From Alloascoidea africana (taxonomy: Eukaryota; Ascomycota; Alloascoideomycetes; Alloascoideales; Alloascoideaceae), in NCBI GenBank assembly GCA_030581615.1, contig JAKTTT010000013.1, forward strand, positions 186,001 to 250,000: 64,000 bases of DNA. Reading direction: 5' to 3'. This document shows, piece after piece, positions 8,749-20,800 of the stretch. The translations under genes were made by a program, and so were the position numbers. Each line of letters begins with the position of its first letter. The stretch's first letter is position 1. Under the pieces are notes generated by a model. That model made no database searches and was not told the origin of the DNA. It saw only the letters and a list, made by a program, of their open reading frames with translations.

Positions 8749-10706
8749 ATGGAAATGAAAGAATCACAGGTTCAAAAGCGAGCCTCCAAAACCCCCAGAG
8801 TTGGACCCTGGATGCTTGGCAAGTCGATACAGAACCCTTTGCAATTGCAATCGCGGTGCTTTCATCATCGTAGCATGTGGGCCAGAAACACAGTCACACA
8901 TGAAAAAGCGGTTTTAACGATCATTTCAAAGATTGGAGAAAAACTGACTTCATCGGACTTGCATACTCTTCACAGAGCACAAAGCACGAAAACTGGATCT
9001 GGAGATGTAATGTTACTGGATCTTTGGGAAAGTGAACGAGATGTTTACCTCTTCACGGCATTTACAAAGTGCGGGACAAGTTTGTTTTATTATTTCCATA
9101 GCGCAGAAACATTGGTCCCCGTTTGGATACAGATGGGTGAAAGACAAATTGCAGGATTCTTTCGACAATTGGTTCTGGGACTAAAGTCATGTCACAATCG
9201 AAACGTTTGGTAAGTGTTTGCTACAAGAGATAGTTGTTTGAACTATACCTGGGACTGACCGTTTTTCTTTACAGTTTTAACGGGTTGAAGCTCCAAAACA
9301 TTTTGATTGATAAGAACCGCCAGGTTAAAACCAGCATCAAGTTGAAGCATCTAATATCATCTTTTGATGATTTGCCCAAGTATCAACACCAACAGGAGGA
9401 AAGATTTGCAAGGGACATTAGGTCTTGTGGAGTTTTGCTTTTGATTTTGTTATCAAAAAACTTGAATCTTTCACAAAATCCTTACTTTCTTGAAGACCTG
9501 GGCAATGGGAGCAGTGCAGAACAGCTATTTACGTGTTTACAAAGTGGTGAGTTTAGAGAAATTACACCAGTCGCGAGAAGTTTGATTTCAACAATGTTGA
9601 ATCCTTTTGAAACCGATATGGGGATCACAACAGCTGAAATTCTACGGCATCCGTTTTTGACCCAGTATTTCCCAGATCATGGTATGAGAAATGAGGACTG
9701 CGGTTCTCTATTACCTTGCACAGACCATTACGCGAGAGCACCATTTCAAATGCACTCAAAAGTTTTAATTCCAGGTTCAGGTTCAACAGATGATTTACTA
9801 ATGGAAAGGCAATATAACAGTAAGAAACTTGCTCGCACACATTCAAAAACAAAAGGCAATAGGAGACGTGTCTCTTGTAAACTAAAAGTGCAGACACGGT
9901 CAACTGGGAGCAGAAGAATGTCAAAAACACAAGGGCTGAGCAAGAACGATTTCACAGGTAAAGGCTTGACTCTTAGGAAATCATGTAAAAAACTATTTAA
10001 ACAAGATGATGAAGAAAAAGTGCTACCAGTTGTCAACAATGCAGTGAAATCGGAAAACTCGTTGACCAGCTTTAGCACGTTGAACTCGCTTTTTGATATC
10101 AGAAGAGAGGACTCGCAAAAGATTGTGGACGTAGTCGACGCGGAGTGTCAGGAGATTCAAGTTTCATCCAAGGGGGATTTGAAAGAAGAGATATCCAAAT
10201 GTGGGGAATCCAATCACAGCTTTCTAGATTCTGATAATTCAGAAGCGCTTGAAGATGAAGATGAAGATGAAGAGGTGGTTGTCCAGCAGTCTGCCGAAAA
10301 ACGGGCAACGGCTTTATTCGTGACCAGGGTGAATCAGAATAGCAATAGCTGCCAAATCACCGTATTGGGTCCAAGCTTGATCAATGTCCCAAGAAAAGAC
10401 GAGAATCAGCCGCTCCTACTACCCAATGATCTGGTCGTTAGTTCCCCCGAGACAGCGAAAACAAACACAGACGACGAGGACAACATTGCACAACCGTCAT
10501 ATCTCGGAAAAACGACTAACCGCTCTACAAAAGACTTGGACATAGGAGACAGGAAGCGGCATAAACGCTCGCTGATACCGTCGCGGCTGAAAACACTATA
10601 TAGTTACTCTAGATCCAAACCGCGGCAAGTAGAGCCGAAAGCAAAGGCTGGGGCCACTGGACTCGGCATCCGCAGCCTCTTCCAAAGACGAAAGGGCGGA
10701 CTATAA
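8749..10706 (+). CDS. Gin4/Kcc4/Hsl1-like pseudokinase, two exons
   Basis: Exons 8749-9209 and 9275-10706 (intron 65 nt, GTAAGT, branch GACTGAC) give 630 residues. The fold follows the Nim1-related septin-checkpoint kinases Gin4, Kcc4 and Hsl1: VGPWMLGKS at 18-26, DLWESERDVYL at 91-101, SCHN at 147-150, ILIDKN at 163-168, a D-I-R-S-C-G helix and SLISTML then EILRHPFL. Every catalytic site is replaced: the glycine loop is absent, the VAIK lysine is T57, HRD is FNG (155-157), DFG is I-K-L (175-177), and no APE or activation segment is seen. The intact frame, correct intron and long charged tail argue against a dead gene, so I read it as a pseudokinase scaffold, perhaps at the bud neck. The intron cuts just before the old catalytic loop. 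The tail is basic at its end (LFQRRKGGL). I recognise no KA1 domain. Confidence 0.8.
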
Positions 10707-10801
10707 TATATAAGATGGCTCACAAAAGACGGAAAGGGCGTGGAGTTTTGATTTTTTCACATGATATATAGGCGGCTCTCTTCTTCCTTCGTAGGGTCTG
10801 G

Positions 10802-10810
10802 CCGGGTAAC
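10802..10810 (+). promoter_or_regulatory. Reb1-type site CCGGGTAAC, PHO23 promoter, distal
   Basis: Exact reverse form of the TTACCCGG Reb1 core, about 115 bases upstream of the PHO23 start and paired with a second copy 38 bases on. Confidence 0.65.
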
Positions 10811-10839
10811 ACTATACCACCCGTGCCCATCTATGTTAT

Positions 10840-10848
10840 CCGGGTAAC
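10840..10848 (+). promoter_or_regulatory. Reb1-type site CCGGGTAAC, PHO23 promoter, proximal
   Basis: Second exact copy in the same orientation, about 75 bases before the start codon. Confidence 0.65.
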
Positions 10849-10921
10849 CCTCCCATCATCTTTTCTTTTGTGCGCGGAAGGCGAAACCAAGCTTCCCACA
10901 ACACCACAACAAGAGCACGAC

Positions 10922-12635
10922 ATGTCCAGCGACACGATCCCACCGAGAAAGCGATCCCAGCGCATTGCGAGCCGGCAGGGCCCGGAAACCAGGGCGCGGC
11001 AGAACCCCGTGGACCTGTATCCCGGGATCAACGACCTAGCGGACGTGCTGGAGGCGCTTCCCCAGGACATTGTTCGGTACTTTACGCTGTTGAAAGAGAT
11101 TGACGCCAAATGTGTTGCGACGACGCCAAAGCTGACGGAGATGATCAAGATTTTTTTGCAGATTCCTGTTCCGCAGAGACAGCTACCTGCTCATCCCACG
11201 ATGGAGCAGGTGGAGCAGGCACGGGTTTTGAGTGAGGAGCGAGAGCGACTTTTGCTGGAGATTCGCGAGATGATTAGAGAGCTGATGCCCTGTTTAGAAG
11301 AGAAGATGCACGTTGCCGGTGTTGCAACGGATGCGATTGCAAGGCATCTACAACGACTGGACTATGACTACAAGCTGATTACGACGAGCGAAATACCCGA
11401 GTTGGTGCAATACGGGCCCAAGGACCACGTTGCGTTCAAGAACGAGTCCAAGGGTCCTGAAAAGTCTGCTCCTGCCGTGCGGAGTGAATCGCGGCGAGAG
11501 GCCATTGCTGCGAAAAAGGCCGCAGCCGCTTTGAAAGAGGGAAATGGCAATGGCAATGGGAATGGGAATGCTACGGACACTGGGCGAGGAGGACGCTCTG
11601 CGACACCCAGCGCTGGCGGAGGGCTGGCAACAGGAGCAGGCACCAGCAGCCGGTCGCACCATGGCAGGCGAAACAGCAACTCGGACTCGGCTCTGAACAG
11701 CGCGTCTGGCTCGGGACGGTCGCGAGCTTCGAAAACCAGTCATGGCCATGGCCATGGACATGGACATGACAATAGCAAGGGCTCCAAGGAGTCGACGCCG
11801 AATGGCAGCGGGAGTTCTAACAAGAGACGTCGGGTTGATGGGTCTGGGGGCAGCAGTAGCAGCCACGGTTATGGCGGAGCGGTCTCAGCAGCGACGTCAG
11901 CAGCACCAGGAGGAGGAGCGGGAACGGGAGCGGGAGCGATGACGGGATACGGAGCACCTGGACTCAATGGCGGAGCTGGAGGAGCCAGTGCTGGTGCGAA
12001 TGCCAACGCGACTGTGACGGTTGGTGGCAGCACCAGCTCTGGCGGCGGCATTAGTACGAATACCAGCAGCTCCAACTCCGGCAGAGCAGGCGGGCTCGCG
12101 ACGAACGAGGGCGCGCACACAGGCCATGGGCATGGCCACGGTCACGGACAGGGACAGGGACACGGCCTGGGCACGCTGAACGGGCTGGGCGTGAGCAGCT
12201 ACGAAGCGGAAGGAGCGAGCGGACGGGCAGCGACCCCCCAGCACAAGCGACGGCCACCCCCCAAGAGCCGCAAGCCGGAGTAAGTGTTTGCTTTCTGAAC
12301 TTCTCAGCTGGATAGCCGATCGTTTCAGGTTTGGCATTGTTTGTTTTGTTGCGAGTTTACTAACGAGCGTGGATAGGATCGTTCCGCTGAAGAGCGACAC
12401 ACCAGAGCCGGTCTACTGCTACTGCCAGCAGGTGTCGTTTGGGCAGATGGTGGCCTGCGACGGCGACGGGTGCAAACGCGAGTGGTTCCATCTCCAGTGC
12501 ATTGGGCTCAACGCGCCGCCCAAGGGCCGCTGGTTCTGCGAGGACTGCAAGGCCAAGGCCCGGCAGCTGGGCGGAGCTGGCGGAGCAGCTGGAGCTGGAG
12601 CTGGAGCCGGGGCGGGCGGCCACGAGAGCGCGTAG
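10922..12635 (+). CDS. PHO23: ING-family PHD protein, Pho23 orthologue, two exons
   Basis: Exons 10922-12279 and 12377-12635 (intron 97 nt, GTAAGT, TACTAAC branch) give 538 residues. Pho23 is a subunit of the Rpd3L histone deacetylase complex that reads H3K4 methylation. The N-terminal ING domain (about 20-140) has [24 protein letters not shown] and LEEKMHV, and [11 protein letters not shown] follows, as in Pho23 rather than Yng1 or Yng2. The C-terminal PHD finger (467-510) has the full C4-H-C3 set: [17 protein letters not shown] and FCEDC. Between them lie about 270 residues of low complexity with Gly-Asn, His-Gly and Gly-Ala runs, so the protein is well over S. cerevisiae Pho23 (330). The upstream in-frame ATG at 10823 precedes the Reb1 site at 10840 and is unlikely. 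GC content is higher than in the neighbours. Confidence 0.93.
11742..11768 (+). repeat. His-Gly coding repeat in PHO23
   Basis: Tandem CATGGN hexamers encode alternating His and Gly. A second block of the same kind lies at about 12122-12167. Confidence 0.8.
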
Positions 12636-12792
12636 CCCTGGTTTTGGGCCGAAACTGGCGGTGGAGGCCAGGAGCTGGAGGTGAGGGACAGAGCTGGAAT
12701 CTGAGTGGCGTAGTTAGCATTTTGTAACCACATTCTCCTTTTTTCTTCTCTCTTCCACACCTCCTTCTCTTCTCTCCCACACGGCCCATCCC

Positions 12793-14450
<1,658 letters not shown>

Positions 14451-15052
14451 AATCAATCATCCACCTAATTCCCTATATATGTATCTCCAAATCCCCTCCC
14501 CTGGCAATATATGTCACCCTGTCCGCTCCTGTCTATGGATACTTGTACTTCTCTTTCCCAATTGAAGCTTTTAATACTGGATCTGTTTTTATGTTTTTGT
14601 TCAACGCTCGTGTGCGTATGGGCTTAACCAACTTCCCTTACTGCTTTAGTCGAAAATGCAAAAAAAACTGCGAAAATTACGAGCAATATAAATGGCCAAA
14701 ATGGCGATACCAACAAATCTTAGGGCTTGAAGAATGAGAGAAAACAAACAAGGCTAAAATCAAAAAAAAAAAAAAGATCACGATCGATAACAATGAATAA
14801 AAAAATAAAAATAAAAGCCTATTCCAACGTCTCCAAGGCATAAGCAAAATCAAAATTCAAACTAACCTAACAAAAAAAAAGAGGAATAGGGATAAAGGAG
14901 TTGAAAGAACATGTTTCGAAATCTCTCTCTTCTTCTCTATATACATGCTAATAATTTTTTTTTCTTTCTTCTTTTCCGTTTATAGTGACTACTAATTTCA
15001 TTTTTTCAAGTCTTATCGTAACTCTAAAGCTTTTACATTTATTGTTTCCACT
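14451..15052. other. Convergent intergenic region between RAS and the Oca-type gene
   Basis: A/T-rich with several A tracts and a long pyrimidine run. No gene seen; most likely holds both 3' ends. Confidence 0.5.
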
Positions 15053-15640
15053 TTACTTGCCATTGCAGAGCCAGGACGGCGCCGATGAGGCATCCAATCT
15101 GACAAGTTCCACATCAAAGGCCTCGATCATGAGCTCCACGACCACGCGGCCGCCCTTGGAGCCCGCAAACCGTCGATATTCCTCGCAAATGCTCGCCAGA
15201 TTCCAGCCCTGGAGCCGCCGAAGACAGCCCATCACGGCACCCGTGCTGTGGACGCCCATGTCGCAGCACACGAGAGCGGGCAGGCTCCGTTTGTCGGCAA
15301 CCAACCGAAGCACTCTCGCTATGTCCGCGGACGAGTCCCACAGATCGCGGTGATCCAGCTTGATTTCCGCACACACAAACTGAACGTCTTCTTCTTCCTC
15401 CTCCACAAAGTCCAGCAAGGCGTCGCACGGTTCGCCAGGACCCAGCCATACAATTGTGCGTAGTCGTAACTGTCGTAGAAATGGAAAGTTCACCGCGGCG
15501 GGCTGTGCGGACCGGTACAAATGGCGCTCAACGGGACAGAAATTGAAAGGGGGCACGATCCTCGCCTGAGGATGTTGATGGCCATGATGGGAACGGCCCT
15601 TGCCGTTATATGAAGGAGAGGAGCTGGAGAAATCGATCAT
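15053..15640 (-). CDS. Oca/Siw14-type atypical dual-specificity phosphatase, catalytic Arg lost
   Basis: The first ATG in frame is at 15640 and gives 195 residues. The family includes yeast Siw14, an inositol pyrophosphate phosphatase, and Oca1-6. The family hallmarks are present: PPFNFCPVERHLYRSAQP, then FPFLRQLRLRTIVWLGP, and a C-terminal CLRRLQGWNLASICEEYRRF. The signature loop, normally C-x5-R-T-G (CNRGKHRTG in Siw14), reads CDMGVHSTG, so the Cys stays while the phosphate-binding Arg is Ser. An active enzyme is therefore unlikely, and a structural role within an Oca complex is my inference. The N-terminus has a His-rich patch (HHGHQHPQ). The frame is open for 20 codons upstream without an ATG, so a short upstream exon cannot be excluded. 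Confidence 0.85.
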   Translation of the reverse strand: MIDFSSSSPSYNGKGRSHHGHQHPQARIVPPFNFCPVERHLYRSAQPAAVNFPFLRQLRLRTIVWLGPGEPCDALLDFVEEEEEDVQFVCAEIKLDHRDLWDSSADIARVLRLVADKRSLPALVCCDMGVHSTGAVMGCLRRLQGWNLASICEEYRRFAGSKGGRVVVELMIEAFDVELVRLDASSAPSWLCNGK

Positions 15641-15700
15641 TGAGAGGAATTCGTCCGCAGGTTGCACAAACCAGAATAGAACTAAAGCTATACGGTTCAA

Positions 15701-16134
15701 AGCTGAATTTGACTGCGCTTACAGAAACGCTGCCATGGCGAGCTTGCTCTTCTCGTTTCTCTTGGGCCCGTCAAAGGTTTTGCCAGGGCGAGAGTCTCTG
15801 GTATTTATACCGCCATCGCGGCCCTTCACGGTCCCTTCACCGGCCCTTCATGGCCCCACGTGTGGGCGAGTCAGCGTCTAACAGGCGAGAAACGAGAAGC
15901 GAGAAGAGAAACGAGAAACGGGGAAATGCCCCTGAGTCGGAATGAAGCTGGCGAAACCATGTCGGCAAATCGACGATCTCGGACCCATCAAGTCCCAGTA
16001 ATGACTTGTTCGCACTACGAAAACACCAGACCAAATGGTCACTTTTCGGTTGTTAATTAAGAAAAGAAAACGTCAAGCCGGTGGTATGGTCAAGACAAGA
16101 CAAGACAGGTTCTAAGTGTACATTTTCGTGCTAT
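15701..16134. other. Promoter of the Oca-type gene and 3' flank of the permease
   Basis: GC-rich near 15780-15870 with a doubled CCCTTCAC/CCCTTCAT unit and a CACGTG E-box. No gene seen. Confidence 0.5.
15855..15862 (-). promoter_or_regulatory. E-box CCCACGTG (Pho4/Cbf1 type)
   Basis: The reverse strand reads CACGTGGG, the strong form of the Pho4 site, about 217 bases before the start of the Oca-type gene. Cbf1 binds the same core, so the factor is not certain. Confidence 0.45.
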
Positions 16135-17829
16135 CTAAATAATATGGTCCCAGGCCTTTTCCCAGATCGTCTCGGGCTTCTTCTCTTCCCAGGTCATCTC
16201 GTCCACCTCGCGGCGTCCGTGGATGAGATCAATGTCAGCAGGGTCCATCCACTTGGGGTCCTTGAACATGAACAGCTGGAAGTAGGCCCACAGCACCACA
16301 AACGCAATCAGCGAAATGTAGCTTGTGAAAAAGTCCGAAGCGTTAAAGTCAAAGAAAACCTGGTATCCTTGGACCAGAATCACAATCACCAACATGACAA
16401 CGGCGTAATAGGCCATGCCCGGTTGTAGAGGAGCCTTGTAAGGAAGCTCATCGCGCGAATAGCCCTGGGCATTGAGTGCACGCACAAACTGGAGATGCGA
16501 GATCGAAATTAGCGCCCAGGCAATGAGCCCAGCGACTGCAGATATGTTGACAAGCCAGTCGAAAACCGTCATGGCGTCGTTGGAAACAGAGAGATAGGAA
16601 AGTGCGCCTATCACGCCCGAGGCCAATACACTAATGTAAGGCACACCTTTCTTGGTGGTCCACGCGAAAAATCGGGGAGCTAGTCCATCCTGGCCCAAAG
16701 AGTACATGACACGAGAGGCAATGTACACGTTCGACAGACCCGCGGAAATGACAGTGGTGAGAATAACCGCATTCATAATGTCTGGAAGTGCTTTGGTACC
16801 GCAGTTCAAAATCGCAATGATGAAAGGTGAGGACGCAACATAACTCGACTCATCTGTCAACTTTGGATCGTTATAAGGAACAATCAGCCCGATGAACAGA
16901 ATTGCCAAGCTGTAGAGCACAAAGATACGTGAAAACACCTTGTTCAGAGCTCTAGGCACGGTTTTCCGTGGATTCGCACACTCACCAGCCGTCACTCCCA
17001 CAAGCTCTGTACCTTGGAAAGCATAAGCGGCATTGACCAAAGACGATAGCCAACCCAAAAATCGACCAGTATGTTTGTTCTCGACCAAAATTCCGGGGCC
17101 CCAAGGTCCAGGGTTTCTCCAATATCGGAATCCAATGGGTCCAGTTTTACCAGCTCCACAAACCATGATGAAAGCATAAATAATCCAGATGAAAATCGCC
17201 AAAACTTTGATCGATGCAACCCAAAACTCAATCTCGCCGTACGTTTCAACAGAAAGCAGGTTAATTGCAATTAACACGACAAAGAAAATGGTAATCCAGG
17301 CCCAATGGGGTACAGCATCTGTCCAATATTCAATAACATGTCCAATAATGTCCAGTTCCACCGCAAATGTGATTGCCCAAGAAAACCAATACAACCAACC
17401 ATTAGCGGCACCCAGAGCAGGTGAACAAAAACGCGTTGTGAAAGAGGTAACGGATCCACTGACGGGGATGAAAGTGGCCATCTCACCAAGTGATTGTGTC
17501 ACTGAATACATAAGACTGCCCATCCACAAGTAGCAAATCAATGTTGAAACGGGACCAGCATCTGCTAAAGGACCTGAGGTTCCAATAAACAAACCAGTTC
17601 CAATTGTGCCTCCAAGTGTAATCATCACAACCTGTCTCACTCTTAATCCTCTCTTGACCTCTGTGTTCCTCTCTGTCACAGCGGCTCCTTCAATGTCATT
17701 GATTCCTCCTCCCAGCTCTTTCTTCACGTCGGTGGATACCGAATCCATGCCTTCATTGTATGCGTTGGCAGTAGGCGATTTGTAATCGCTCTCTGCGGAA
17801 ACCTGTTTTTTCAAAAAAGAGAGTCCCAT
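16135..17829 (-). CDS. Basic amino acid permease (Can1/Lyp1/Alp1 type)
   Basis: A 564-residue plasma-membrane amino acid:proton symporter of the yeast YAT/APC family. The N-terminal cytosolic part ends in RGLRVRQVVMITLGGTIGTG, the TM1 signature with the unwound GTIGTG. TM6 and TM8 regions have FQGTELVGVTAGECANPRK and VYIASRVMYSLGQDG. The stretch GFRYWRNPGPWGPG and VPYNDPKL are those of Can1/Lyp1 rather than Gap1 or Hip1, which suggests arginine and/or lysine import. Twelve hydrophobic segments can be drawn. The C-terminal tail has an acidic EEKKPET stretch and ends in KAWDHII. Lysines near the N-terminus could be ubiquitin sites for nitrogen- or substrate-induced endocytosis (family knowledge). 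A TATATAC box lies about 185 bases upstream. No intron. Confidence 0.93.
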   Translation of the reverse strand: MGLSFLKKQVSAESDYKSPTANAYNEGMDSVSTDVKKELGGGINDIEGAAVTERNTEVKRGLRVRQVVMITLGGTIGTGLFIGTSGPLADAGPVSTLICYLWMGSLMYSVTQSLGEMATFIPVSGSVTSFTTRFCSPALGAANGWLYWFSWAITFAVELDIIGHVIEYWTDAVPHWAWITIFFVVLIAINLLSVETYGEIEFWVASIKVLAIFIWIIYAFIMVCGAGKTGPIGFRYWRNPGPWGPGILVENKHTGRFLGWLSSLVNAAYAFQGTELVGVTAGECANPRKTVPRALNKVFSRIFVLYSLAILFIGLIVPYNDPKLTDESSYVASSPFIIAILNCGTKALPDIMNAVILTTVISAGLSNVYIASRVMYSLGQDGLAPRFFAWTTKKGVPYISVLASGVIGALSYLSVSNDAMTVFDWLVNISAVAGLIAWALISISHLQFVRALNAQGYSRDELPYKAPLQPGMAYYAVVMLVIVILVQGYQVFFDFNASDFFTSYISLIAFVVLWAYFQLFMFKDPKWMDPADIDLIHGRREVDEMTWEEKKPETIWEKAWDHII

Positions 17830-20800
17830 TTTGTGCGTGACTGACTCTCTACAAGCGATGTGATAATGAAAATGAAGGGAATTTCACTTGAGAGGGCGAC
17901 GACGGCAGCAGCGCTTGTATAAATAAAAGTAAATAAATAAAATAAGGAGAGGGCAATAAAAAACAAAACCAATTCCAAAAGAGAAAATGGAAATCAAAAT
18001 TGGAAATTCGTCGTATATAAACCTGAACTTCCAAAATCGCGTTGACTTTGCTTTTTATATATAATACACTTGGCACACTCGTAACCTCTCTCAAAGAGGA
18101 GTTTTGCATGGAAATGTTTGGAGTCTTACCCTATACAAGTTGTCAAAAACCCAGAATCCAAAAGCGCCGGCACGAGAAGCCAAGTGGTCTGGTTTATATT
18201 TTTTTATATTTTTTTTTTGGTTATTATTATTATTCAATGTTCATTTTCTTCGTCTTTCGCAGGGACCTCCAATGTATTTTCTATCGCTTAAAAGTTTTCA
18301 CACCTGTAAAATCAAAGCTTGAAAGAACGGCCCACACCTGGACATGTGTCTTGTGCCATGGGCCGATGTGAAAGTACAGGAAAACTGGTGTAATTATGGA
18401 AAGGTGCCAAGATGTAAGGCAATAAAATGCCCATTTTTGGATTCTCATATTATTTAATTGTCCCTGCTTTTTTTTTTTTTGGCCTTTGCCCTTTGACCAA
18501 TAATGCCGCTCGGGGCATACCTCTAGTTGAAACGCCACTTTCATTTTTTTGGCTTTTCGTTAAGGACAAGACGTGATCAGTTGTCTAAGAATCGGTTTCG
18601 ATATCCGATACGATCAAGTCCACAAAAACATGTGACCAAAACAATGACGATTCTTACCCCAGGATTCAATTCGAATTGACACTGAGATTTTCATGTCTCG
18701 ACTGGGGCAGAATTCCAAAATTTCGAGAATTAAAAAAGTCGCAAGGACAATATGTGCGGCTAAACCAAACTGCCCGTCGCAGCCGCGGCGGTGACAGCAG
18801 AGGCAGCGGGCTCCGGAGTCTTTACAGGGTTTATCATCAAGTTTGTTTTTGGCGCTGCTGGCTCATGATTGTAAAAACAGGGGAAACGAAGAAACACCGT
18901 GGGAGCTTAGCTGCTGTATCAGATTTGGAAAACAAAACACCCGTATTGTTCTATTTCATTCTCTCTTGTTTTTAAAGCGCCTACAACCGTTAAATGACGC
19001 CGATCTGCTTTTGCCTATCGCCAGCAGGTCCAACTATCTCACAGTCTCGTTCACGTAATCTATGTTCTGTTACGTTTCACAGGTTTTTTCTTTTTTAATA
19101 GAGAACGTTTCACCTTGGAAACCATCACTTATCTTATAAATCTGTCAAATGCCTTGGGGGAAAAGGCGGTTCCCCAAAATCGCCAAGTCCGTCCAAATTG
19201 ATTGCTTTCTCTCTTTGTCTCGGTATACATACAAAAAATCGGAGACTCTACTCCTACAAAAGCTGCTTTTTTGAAGATTTGGGGGTCGCCTTGCAATATA
19301 TTGTCAAAAAATACCAAACTCAAAAAAGACAAGCATGCACAGAATAGAAACGCTTCCTTGTTGTGGGAGTTTCTGGTTGGATAGATTTACAATTCTCATT
19401 TTAATCAATCACAGGAAAGTCTCACGAAAAAAAAACGCAATTTAAATCAAAAACAAATAAAAAAGAATCGCAGCATGCGAATTAGCAAGGCGATATGTAA
19501 CGCGTCTTTTTTACTCTTATCGTTGTCGAGATGGACTGAAGTGGCTCAACTATTATGCTGCATTTATCATGGTGCTTTTGCGGCCTGTCTGCGAGTACTT
19601 AATTGACAGCGAAGGCAAGTAAATAAATAAGAGAAGTATGCCCCATCTCCGAATCTCCAAGTTCTGACGTCTCGAACAGTAATAGTTTCTGGGCGGCTAA
19701 TACGACTCCAGACATAACTTTAGTCATCGGTTAGCGACAGACCGGCAAATTTTTTAGACTCATACACAACTGTTGAAGGACTCTCAAACCTTAGTGCTGC
19801 TCTTTTTCAATATTTATTCCACCTGCTTAGATCATCATAGTATCTGGGTTAGAGATGTCTTTTTTACTATCATCATTAGAGTGTTTGTTGGAAATCTGTA
19901 CAACGTCAGTTCAGCTGTTCTTTTTCCATAATATTTTCCTTCAACCGTCCTGATTGGGATCTTTGCATATATCCCGGGTGATGAGACTCAAAGAAACTTT
20001 TTTTGAAGAAAACGCCCAGTTTAAAGAAATGAAAAAAAGAAAACGGGGTTGTTCAAAATAGTATAGCTAGAGTGGCTATACACCTCTCATCAAATGTAGC
20101 ATACACGGTGGCTTGTATAATCATTTTTTGATTCGGGATCTGGATCTGGATCTGGCTCCGAAAAGCAATGCAAAGGGAATTATGCATCACACAACTTTTG
20201 ACATTCCTAATTTTAGCGTAAACATTGTTGCATGATATTCTGCAAGGGAAAGTAAAACAGGGAAACTGAAAAAAAAGATAACAGACAGCTCTAGAAGAGT
20301 TGCTGAAACAGTAAGCATGAATTATATATTCTATTCTATGTGCTTAGAAGAGAAAAGTTGTTTTTGAAACGACTGTAGGAGTACTCGGAGGACTATTAAA
20401 GTCAGTTAAAAATACAATTCAGTTCTGGAGTAAGAATCACACAAGTATGGGTTCTTGTCGGTTCACTGGCACCTTCACGTTCAGAACCGGCTCTCTTTTG
20501 GGGTCGGCATGAGATAAAAGTAATATCTCAATGACAATTCTCTAGCTCTGGTATCACTTCCTTTTCCTTTGGTAAATTGCACCAAGGTAAATACCTTCGA
20601 TAAATATGGCAGGTTAGACAATCCTATCTTCTCGGCGCGGGAGCATCATTTTTTAACTCGTTATATCAAAAGGATCAGCTTTTTGGAAGTTTTTACAACC
20701 GTGAAATGCTAACGTCAGCAGGTGTACTTTTCTAATTGTGTCAAGACGTTAATTTAACCAGACAAAGCTAGTTAAAATTGAGTATTGGTCCCAACAGCTC

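Noticed and set aside
10823-10921. Upstream in-frame ATG of PHO23
   Set aside because: It lies ahead of the second Reb1-type site, and the extra 33 residues have no likeness to ING proteins.
19976-20270. GTGATGA with a distant CTGA, as in a C/D snoRNA
   Set aside because: The boxes are about 280 bases apart and there is no terminal stem.
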